5,983 bases of DNA. Source: an uncultured Mitsuokella sp. (GTDB lineage: Bacteria > Bacillota > Negativicutes > Selenomonadales > Selenomonadaceae). Shown piece by piece: positions 1 to 3,831 of the stretch; position 1 is the stretch's first letter; the number at the start of each line of letters is the position of its first letter. Under the pieces are notes generated by a model that searched no databases, was not told where the DNA came from, and saw nothing but the letters and a program-made list of their open reading frames with translations. The translations under genes were made by a program, and so were the position numbers. Location of the stretch: positions 1 to 5,983 of the forward strand of contig CAAGMF010000073.1 in the NCBI GenBank assembly GCA_900770895.1. The letters run 5' to 3'.

Positions 1-13
1 AAGGTGCCCCGCA

Positions 14-151
14 GGGGCGGATGAGGTGGCGAGCTAGTAAATATACTTGCATGCTAAAGCATAAACGGCTCACTAATCGAGAAGCCTAAGCAGCCGAGCA
101 ATCGAGGATTTGCCGTAACGCGATCTAGCAGCTCGCCACTTCATTCGTCTC
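14..151. repeat. Large imperfect inverted repeat, structured non-coding element
   Basis: Arms at 14-35 and 130-151 are inverted copies matching at 18 of 22 positions; the inner 15 bases (ATGAGGTGGCGAGCT against AGCTCGCCACTTCAT) match at 14 of 15. All four mismatches are G on the left opposite T on the right, so a + strand RNA would pair at all 22 positions with four G-U wobbles, while a minus-strand RNA would have A-C mismatches. The 94-base interior has no convincing ORF. It has smaller pairing options (65-69 with 112-116, 66-70 with 92-96, and the ATGC-TAAA-GCAT hairpin near 49-62). A separate GCCCC-GCA-GGGGC hairpin lies at 6-18. The outer parts resemble dispersed palindromic intergenic repeats of Firmicutes, which is an impression and not a match. 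It could be a MITE-like repeat, a structured RNA, or 3' flank of a gene beyond the left edge. Confidence 0.6.
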
Positions 152-170
152 CCGGCTGCGCCGTGAGCCC

Positions 171-194
171 CCTTCCTCAGAGAGGAAGGCTTTT
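171..194 (+). terminator. Intrinsic terminator-like hairpin on the + strand
   Basis: CCTTCCTC (171-178) pairs perfectly with GAGGAAGG (182-189) across an AGA loop, followed by C and four T residues on the + strand. Read on the minus strand the hairpin is followed by GGGGGCT, not a T tract, so it is a poor intrinsic terminator for the amtB-PII operon that ends at 197. It would best stop rightward transcripts, such as one crossing the inverted repeat to its left. It may also be a component of a dispersed repeat. No T-tract terminator for the minus-strand operon is visible before the window edge. Confidence 0.5.
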
Positions 195-196
195 AA

Positions 197-544
197 TTAC
201 CTTATCGCATCGGCTCCGCGCTGGCCGGTGCGGATGCGCAGGGCATCGCTGAGCGGATAGATGAATACCTTGCCATCGCCGATCTGGCCCGTATAGGCCA
301 CCTTGCTGATGACATTGACGACCTTCTCGACCCACTCCTCGGCCGACACCACGATTTCGAACTTTATCTTCGGCCGCATGTTGATATCGACCTTGGTGCC
401 GCGCACATTCGTCGCATAGCCCTTCTGCATGCCGCAGCCCATGACCTGCGAGACCGTGATGCCGTGCACCTCGACCTCGTTGAGCGCATCTTTGAGATCC
501 TCATAGACCTCCTCGCGCACGATGGCTTCCACCTTGTATATCAT
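197..544 (-). CDS. glnK: PII nitrogen regulatory protein (GlnB/GlnK family)
   Basis: This is a 115-residue small trimeric cytosolic signal protein of usual PII length. Family features seen are QKG at 40-42, the T-loop at about 38-56, PKIKFEIVV at 58-66, the B-loop TGQIGDGKVF around 85-94, and RIRTG at 103-107. These supply the expected ATP/ADP and 2-oxoglutarate contacts. The position equivalent to E. coli Tyr51 is Val52 and that of Tyr46 is Val47, so GlnD-type uridylylation at Tyr51 cannot occur. Thr50 sits where cyanobacterial PII has phosphorylated Ser49, but modification there is only a possibility. The ATG at 542-544 follows GGAGG (554-558) at about 9 nt. The gene lies 18 bp downstream of amtB and its ribosome site abuts the amtB stop, so they are surely co-transcribed. 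Its expected role is to plug AmtB when nitrogen is sufficient. The symbol glnK is chosen from this linkage; glnB or nrgB are equally usable. Confidence 0.95.
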   Translation of the reverse strand: MIYKVEAIVREEVYEDLKDALNEVEVHGITVSQVMGCGMQKGYATNVRGTKVDINMRPKIKFEIVVSAEEWVEKVVNVISKVAYTGQIGDGKVFIYPLSDALRIRTGQRGADAIR

Positions 545-562
545 ATCACTCTACCTCCGTTA

Positions 563-1804
563 TCAGTCGAGACCATTGAACGCCGGATAAGCCTCCTCGC
601 CGTGGAGAGTGCGATCGAGACCGATCTTCTCCTCGCTCTCCGTTGCCCGCAGCGGTGTGAAGATACCTACGACCTTCGCGCAGATAAACGTACCCACGAC
701 GCTCACGCATATGGATGCAATGACCGCCAGGACCTGCGCCGTAAAGAGCTGCGTCGCACCGAAGAACAGACCATCCCACTGGGCAACCGGGTTGATCGCA
801 CTCTGACCAAAGACACCGACCATGATGCCGCCCCAGATACCGCCGACGCCGTGGCAGCCGAAAGCATCAAGCGCATCGTCGTAGCCGATTTTCTTCTTTA
901 TGACCGAAACCATGAAATACGCGATCGGGCTGATGGTGAGACCGATCAGCAGTGAGGCCCAGATGGGTACGAAGCCCGCACCAGGCGTGATGGCGACGAG
1001 GCCGAGCACCGCGCCCGTCGAGAGACCGACGGCCGTCGGCTTGCCCTGGATCTTTATATCGATGAACATCCAGGAAAGCATCGCCGCGGACGCCGCGATA
1101 TTCGTCGTCATGAAAGCATGAGCTGCAAGGCCGTTCGCACCGAGGGCGCTGCCGGCGTTGAATCCGAGCCAGCCGAACCAGAGCAGCATAGCACCGAGCA
1201 CGACGAACGGGATATTATGCACGCGATAGCTGATGCGCGGCACACCTTTGCGACGCCCGATGAGGAGCGCCAGCGTCAGGCCGCTCAGGCCCGAGCTGAT
1301 ATGCACGACATTGCCGCCCGCGAAATCGACCGAGCCGAGCCCCTCGCCAAGCAGGCCGCCATGGCCCCAGACCATATGAGCCAGTGGATAGTAGACGATG
1401 AGCGACCAGAGAATGATGAAGAAGAACAGCGCCTTGAACCGCATGCGGCCTGCGACCGAGCCCGTCAGCAGAGCCGGCGTTAGGATCGCGAACATCATCT
1501 GGAAGCCCACATAAGCATAGGACGGCAGCGTGTCCGCATACTCGCTGATCTCCGGCAGCCCGCCGAGGAAAACATTGCTGAGCCCGCCGATAATGCCGCC
1601 ATTGTCGCCCGAGAAACTGAGCGAATAGCCGAACAGCATCCACATGATGCCGCAGACCGCCATCATGACGATCGACATCATCATCGTATTGATGACGTTC
1701 TTGCGCCGCACGAGACCGCCATAGAAGAACGCCAGAGCCGGCGTCATCAGTAATACCAGCGCCGCACTGACCAGCACAAAAGCTGTATCGCCCGTATCAA
1801 TCAA
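563..1804 (-). CDS. amtB: Ammonium channel/transporter AmtB
   Basis: This 413-residue inner-membrane protein of the Amt/Mep/Rh family conducts ammonium and forms trimers. It has about eleven membrane segments and starts almost directly with the first (TAFVLVSAALVLLM), without a cleaved signal peptide. Diagnostic motifs are FFYGGLVRRKNV at 26-37, DFAGGNVVHIS at 160-170, GFNAGSA at 214-220 and FGCHGVGGIWG at 315-325. The twin pore histidines fall at His168 and His318, the same numbers as in E. coli AmtB, and Phe105 and Phe215 fit the phenylalanine gate. The C-terminal tail (GLDRTLHGEEAY, 395-406) is the conserved cytoplasmic region that PII contacts. The start is TTG (1802-1804), preceded by GAGGAG (1814-1819) at 9 nt; the protein matches family N-termini from this point. 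The PII gene follows at 18 bp. Upstream lies a promoter and a structured leader with terminators, so expression is probably controlled by attenuation. No residue looks damaged. Confidence 0.97.
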   Translation of the reverse strand: MIDTGDTAFVLVSAALVLLMTPALAFFYGGLVRRKNVINTMMMSIVMMAVCGIMWMLFGYSLSFSGDNGGIIGGLSNVFLGGLPEISEYADTLPSYAYVGFQMMFAILTPALLTGSVAGRMRFKALFFFIILWSLIVYYPLAHMVWGHGGLLGEGLGSVDFAGGNVVHISSGLSGLTLALLIGRRKGVPRISYRVHNIPFVVLGAMLLWFGWLGFNAGSALGANGLAAHAFMTTNIAASAAMLSWMFIDIKIQGKPTAVGLSTGAVLGLVAITPGAGFVPIWASLLIGLTISPIAYFMVSVIKKKIGYDDALDAFGCHGVGGIWGGIMVGVFGQSAINPVAQWDGLFFGATQLFTAQVLAVIASICVSVVGTFICAKVVGIFTPLRATESEEKIGLDRTLHGEEAYPAFNGLD

Positions 1805-1820
1805 AATAATCCACTCCTCA

Positions 1821-1849
1821 ATTCTATAATATAATTACCACATAGTCAA
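1821..1849 (-). promoter_or_regulatory. Possible second, gene-proximal amtB promoter
   Basis: On the minus strand TTGACT (1844-1849) and TAGAAT (1821-1826) are separated by 17 bases, each one mismatch from the sigma-70 consensus. The surrounding sequence is AT-rich. Against it, transcription would begin near 1813-1815, inside or just after the amtB Shine-Dalgarno site, which would leave almost no leader. It may therefore be fortuitous AT-rich sequence. Confidence 0.3.
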
Positions 1850-1857
1850 AAGGCGCC

Positions 1858-1882
1858 AGAAAACAAAGCGGCCACTCCGCCC
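1858..1882 (-). terminator. Second, weaker terminator-like hairpin in the amtB leader
   Basis: On the minus strand GCGG (1877-1880) pairs with CCGC (1868-1871) around AGTGG. Two G-U pairs (1881-1882 with 1866-1867) may extend the stem, and the sequence TTTGTTTTCT follows. An outer pairing of GGCGC (1891-1895) with GCGCC (1852-1856), followed by four T residues, is also possible. The stems are short, so this could be a weak intrinsic terminator or an incidental hairpin. Confidence 0.3.
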
Positions 1883-1945
1883 GTATTCCAGCGCCATTGC
1901 TGTCCAGCTCGTCCTGCCCGCTCATCCCTGCAGTGACGAGCGCAC

Positions 1946-1997
1946 AAAACAAAAAGACGCCTCAGACATAGAGCGACCGCTCCAGATCTGAGGCGCC
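1946..1997 (-). terminator. Strong intrinsic terminator in the amtB leader
   Basis: On the minus strand CGCCTCAGA (1995-1987) pairs perfectly with TCTGAGGCG (1966-1958). G1996-T1957 and G1997-C1956 extend it to 11 pairs. An inner GAGC-GGTC-GCTC hairpin (1982-1971) caps it. The run TCTTTTTGTTTTG follows immediately. It lies downstream of a near-consensus promoter and upstream of amtB on the same strand, so it would end transcripts after about 70 nt unless prevented. It may also stop read-through from the insertion sequence. Confidence 0.85.
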
Positions 1998-2005
1998 ATT
2001 GCCTC
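1990..2005 (-). promoter_or_regulatory. Candidate antiterminator hairpin
   Basis: On the minus strand GAGGC (2005-2001) and GCCTC (1994-1990) form a five-pair stem closing the six-base loop AATGGC. The 3' arm is also part of the 5' arm of the leader terminator, so the two structures exclude each other. The loop has A at position 1 and G at position 4, the pattern known for RNA targets of ANTAR-domain antiterminators. Such targets normally have two hexaloop hairpins and a clear second one was not found, so the ANTAR link is only a suggestion. Confidence 0.45.
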
Positions 2006-2023
2006 GCTATTCAACTAATGGGT

Positions 2024-2052
2024 ATCATACCATAGTTCTACTAGGCTGTCAA
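2024..2052 (-). promoter_or_regulatory. Near-consensus sigma-70 promoter for the amtB-PII operon
   Basis: On the minus strand a perfect TTGACA (2047-2052) is separated by 17 bases from TATGAT (2024-2029), one mismatch from consensus. Initiation is expected near 2016-2018, about 213 nt before the amtB start. The -10 region lies in an imperfect inverted repeat, ATGGTAT (2033-2027) facing ATACCCAT (2025-2018), which could be an operator. The -35 box is about 18-28 bp from the end of the insertion sequence. A promoter this strong would fit control acting after initiation at the downstream terminator. Confidence 0.8.
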
Positions 2053-2079
2053 CCCAAAATACCGCTTAATGTCAAGCTT

Positions 2080-2088
2080 GTTGTCAGT
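2080..2088 (+). repeat. Core of IS inverted repeat, orfB-distal end
   Basis: GTTGTCAGT here is the exact inverted partner of ACTGACAAC at 3756-3764. Inward of the core the two ends keep partial identity (ATAA and a T-rich stretch). It lies 22 bp beyond the orfB stop, as expected for an IS3 end. Confidence 0.65.
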
Positions 2089-2110
2089 AATTGTATAAAA
2101 TCTTTTTGGA

Positions 2111-3208
2111 TCAGGATGCCTGTGGCTCTGAGTTATCCTCAAACCGCTCAGTCATTTCAACCTGCTGGTCGGGATTCAGGTACACGACATCCTCAATGGT
2201 CCAGTCGCGGGTATCGCGGCCGTTCCAGCGCTCCGGATGCTGCAGCTTGGCAGTTTCGTAGACCGCATGGCGCTTGGCAAGGATGCCATGGCCGTGGTCC
2301 TCGGTCTCGTGCCGCTGCGCGGGCGTAAGGAACTGCAGCGCACTGTGGTGGTGCTCATACCGGTACCAATGCACGAAGTGCTGGCACCATATCCGAGCTT
2401 CTTCAATCGTAGCGAAGCCTTTCGGCTGGAAGTTCGGCCGGTACTTCAGCGTCCGGAACAAGGACTCCGCACGAGCGTTATCATTGCTCACGCGCGGTCT
2501 GCTGTTCGAGGGAGTTATCCCCAGCTGGTAAAGCTTCTCGAGCATGGTGGCGCCCTTCATTGGGCTGCCGTTGTCCGAATGCAGGACCAGCGGCGTCGTC
2601 GTGAGACGGCGCTGCCCCACGGAGGTGCGCTCAATCAGCTCTGCGGCATGCTCTGCCGTTTCCTCCGGCCAGACTTCCCAGCCGACGATGTCGCTGCTGA
2701 ACAGGTCGGAGATCATGTAGAGGTAGTAAAACATGCCCTTGGCTGGGCCGTTCAGGTACGTGATGTCCCACATCCACACCTGGTTGGGTGCTGTGGCCAC
2801 ATGCGTGCTGACCTGGCGCTTCACAGGGGCCGAGGAACGGCCTCTGTGCCCCGCCATATGGTGTTCCCGCAGGACGCGGTAGAACGTCGACTCCGAGGCA
2901 ATATACTCGCCCTTGTCGGCAAGAGCCGGGACAATCTCGCACGGCGGCAGGTCTTTATATTCGGGCTGGCTTACGACTTCCAAGATTTTCTCACGCTCCT
3001 CGTTGCTTAGCTTGTTTGCCGGTTCCGGATGCTGTGCCGTCGGCCGTTGGTCGGAGATATCCCCAAGACGTTTCTGCTGCCGCTCCCAGCGGTAGTAGGT
3101 GCGCTCGGTTATCCCCAGTTCCTGGCAGGCCGGGGAAAGGCGGGAGCCACTGGCAACAGCCTCATCGATTAGCTGTATGGCATTTTCGCGATCTGAGGCG
3201 CTAATCAT
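2111..3208 (-). CDS. IS3-family transposase OrfB (DDE integrase domain)
   Basis: This 365-residue protein supplies the catalytic part of the transposase, which cuts and joins the element ends. Residues 1-45 hold a helix-turn-helix-like region (SRLSPACQELGITERTYYRW). A linker and HTH_21-like region at about 68-115 (EEREKILEVV, ASESTFYRVLRE) follows, then the rve integrase core at about 138-300. The catalytic triad is Asp148 (WMWDITYL), Asp212 (LHSDNGSP) and Glu248 (NDNARAESLF), with exactly 35 residues between the last two, the classic DD(35)E spacing. It is longer than the 270-300 residues usual for OrfB because of the N-terminal extension. The ATG at 3206-3208 overlaps the orfA stop as ATGA, with GAGG just upstream, so it could be made by coupled translation. 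The orfA A7 tract could also yield an OrfAB fusion by -1 frameshifting. No internal stop or damage is seen. Confidence 0.95.
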   Translation of the reverse strand: MISASDRENAIQLIDEAVASGSRLSPACQELGITERTYYRWERQQKRLGDISDQRPTAQHPEPANKLSNEEREKILEVVSQPEYKDLPPCEIVPALADKGEYIASESTFYRVLREHHMAGHRGRSSAPVKRQVSTHVATAPNQVWMWDITYLNGPAKGMFYYLYMISDLFSSDIVGWEVWPEETAEHAAELIERTSVGQRRLTTTPLVLHSDNGSPMKGATMLEKLYQLGITPSNSRPRVSNDNARAESLFRTLKYRPNFQPKGFATIEEARIWCQHFVHWYRYEHHHSALQFLTPAQRHETEDHGHGILAKRHAVYETAKLQHPERWNGRDTRDWTIEDVVYLNPDQQVEMTERFEDNSEPQAS

Positions 3209-3699
3209 TCGTCCTCGGGATCCCCCCAGATCGCATCGGCTTTTTTTCGCAGTACAAGCAAAGCCGCCGTCTCGGCCAGGGCCTTGTCCTTACGGGCAAG
3301 CTCCTTCTCGAGCTTGCGGTTCTCACGCTCAGCGGCCTTCAGCTCGCGGCTGAGCCTTGCTGCCTCGCGTGCAACGCCGCCATTGGCATTCATGCAGGCA
3401 TCCCGCCAGGACTTGATCTGGTCGACGTAGAGGCTTTTCTTGCGGGCATACTCTGCGAGGTCAGCCTCGCTCATGCCTGCCGTCTCCACGACGATGAGGA
3501 ACTTGTCCTGCGTGCTCCACTTATCTGCGGGAACATTGAAATCATCGGAGGTGAGGCCTTGTGACTTAGCCTTGTTAAACCAGTTGCGGAGCGTCTGTTC
3601 GGAGATTCCTTCTTCGGCAGCCACTTTGCTGAATGGTTCGCTATTCGGAGGGAGCAGTCGCTTCAGCACTGCCTCCCGTAGTTCATTGCTGTATTGCAT
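3205..3699 (-). CDS. IS3-family transposase OrfA (DNA-binding)
   Basis: The 164-residue product begins with a helix-turn-helix region (SKVAAEEGISEQTLRNWFNKA, about 24-44). This is the domain that recognises the element ends. A helical segment at 110-150, rich in charged residues and leucines (SRELKAAERENRKLEKELAR), is a likely coiled-coil for multimerisation. The start chosen is the ATG at 3697-3699, preceded by AGGAAAGGA (3709-3717) at 9 nt; an upstream in-frame start at 3738 adds 13 basic residues and lacks this support. The sequence around codons 151-153 is CGA AAA AAA GCC, giving an A7 slippery tract 13 codons before the stop. The stop overlaps the orfB start by four bases. On this arrangement OrfA is made alone or as the N-terminal part of an OrfAB fusion. 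Confidence 0.92.
   Translation of the reverse strand: MQYSNELREAVLKRLLPPNSEPFSKVAAEEGISEQTLRNWFNKAKSQGLTSDDFNVPADKWSTQDKFLIVVETAGMSEADLAEYARKKSLYVDQIKSWRDACMNANGGVAREAARLSRELKAAERENRKLEKELARKDKALAETAALLVLRKKADAIWGDPEDE
3241..3247 (-). other. A7 slippery tract, candidate -1 programmed frameshift site
   Basis: In the orfA frame the minus strand reads CGA AAA AAA GCC, so the heptamer A_AAA_AAA fits the X_XXY_YYZ pattern for tandem -1 slippage. After a -1 shift the frame is open through to the orfB ATG and into orfB, so a single OrfAB protein can form. Frameshifting on A-rich heptamers is established for IS3-family elements such as IS911 and IS150. No stimulatory structure was identified with confidence. 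Confidence 0.65.
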
Positions 3700-3728
3700 A
3701 ATCGTCAGTCCTTTCCTGTGGTGTCTAC

Positions 3729-3757
3729 ATCGTACCACAAATGGAATTATCTTTCAC
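3729..3757 (-). promoter_or_regulatory. Weak candidate promoter for the IS genes
   Basis: On the minus strand GTGAAA (3752-3757) and TACGAT (3729-3734) are spaced by 17 bases, each with four of six consensus matches. Transcription would start near 3722, placing the orfA Shine-Dalgarno site in a short leader. The -35 lies inside the inverted-repeat end, a usual place for a weak IS promoter. Confidence 0.35.
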
Positions 3758-3764
3758 TGACAAC
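3756..3764 (-). repeat. Core of IS inverted repeat, orfA-proximal end
   Basis: ACTGACAAC on the + strand is the exact reverse complement of the nine-base core at 2080-2088. It lies 57 bp upstream of the orfA ATG. The TGT tip on the minus strand is at 3774. Confidence 0.65.
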
Positions 3765-3803
3765 TATGCTAACACACGGGGATACCATCCTTTTTTTCTA
3801 TCT

Positions 3804-3823
3804 GGCATGATCGTATCATAGCC
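3804..3823. other. Hairpin downstream of the LTA synthase-like gene
   Basis: GGC-ATGAT (3804-3811) pairs with ATCAT-GCC (3815-3823, one bulged base) around CGT, 8 bp past the stop of the membrane enzyme. It could end that minus-strand transcript, but the following bases are AGATAG then a run of A, without a T tract. Intrinsic termination is therefore doubtful. The remaining bases between 3775 and 3831 hold nothing else recognised except a short GGAT-ACC-ATCC hairpin followed by seven T residues on the + strand (3780-3797). Confidence 0.3.
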
Positions 3824-3831
3824 CTCATAAA

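Larger units (their letters stand above)
1805..2017 (-). promoter_or_regulatory. Structured 5' leader of the amtB-PII transcript
   Basis: This stretch of about 210 nt between the predicted transcription start (near 2017) and the amtB TTG has no convincing gene. In minus-strand order it contains an early hairpin (2005-1990), an overlapping strong terminator (1997-1946), an eight-pair hairpin (CGCTCGTC 1942-1935 with GATGAGCG 1926-1919, one G-U), a weaker hairpin with a T-rich tail (1882-1858), and the amtB ribosome site (1819-1814). The ten-mer GCAATGGCGC occurs twice, at 1993-2002 and 1891-1900. The order promoter, hairpin, competing terminator, gene is the layout of an attenuator. The effector is not identifiable from this window, and no standard riboswitch was recognised. 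Confidence 0.6.
2070..3774 (-). mobile_element. IS3-family insertion sequence
   Basis: The element contains the two-gene IS3 arrangement, orfA (3205-3699) then orfB (2111-3208), with an intact DDE catalytic domain. Candidate ends are inverted: TGT...GTTGTCAGT beginning at 2070 on the + strand and the same pattern reading in from 3774 on the minus strand. They share a perfect nine-base core (2080-2088 and 3756-3764) at the same distance from the TGT tips. No matching target duplication was found at these tips (TTAA left, CACG right), so the exact ends may differ by several bases (TGTCAGT at 2082/3762 is another option) or the duplication has decayed. Both genes look intact, so the copy may be active. 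I do not assign a specific IS name. Confidence 0.8.

Noticed and set aside
464..955. A 163-codon + strand ORF over the PII and amtB genes
   Set aside because: It is antisense to two confidently identified genes, has a low-complexity charged composition with no domain, and no ribosome site supports it.
1824..1925. A 33-codon ORF (ATG at 1923-1925) and an overlapping 20-codon ORF (ATG at 1896-1898) in the amtB leader as possible leader peptides
   Set aside because: Neither has a Shine-Dalgarno site at workable spacing (AGGG directly abuts the first ATG). They carry no run of regulatory codons, and the sequence is better explained by RNA hairpins.
1956..2017. A known metabolite riboswitch such as T-box, SAM or glutamine class
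   Set aside because: None of the conserved core sequences I would expect for those classes is visible; only the hairpin/terminator pair is supported.
2237..3010. A 257-codon + strand ORF opposite orfB
   Set aside because: It is the shadow of an intact transposase with a complete DD(35)E triad.
2066..3778. A target-site duplication flanking the IS
   Set aside because: The three- to five-base flanks at each candidate end pair (2070/3774, 2080/3764, 2082/3762) do not match, so none can be claimed.
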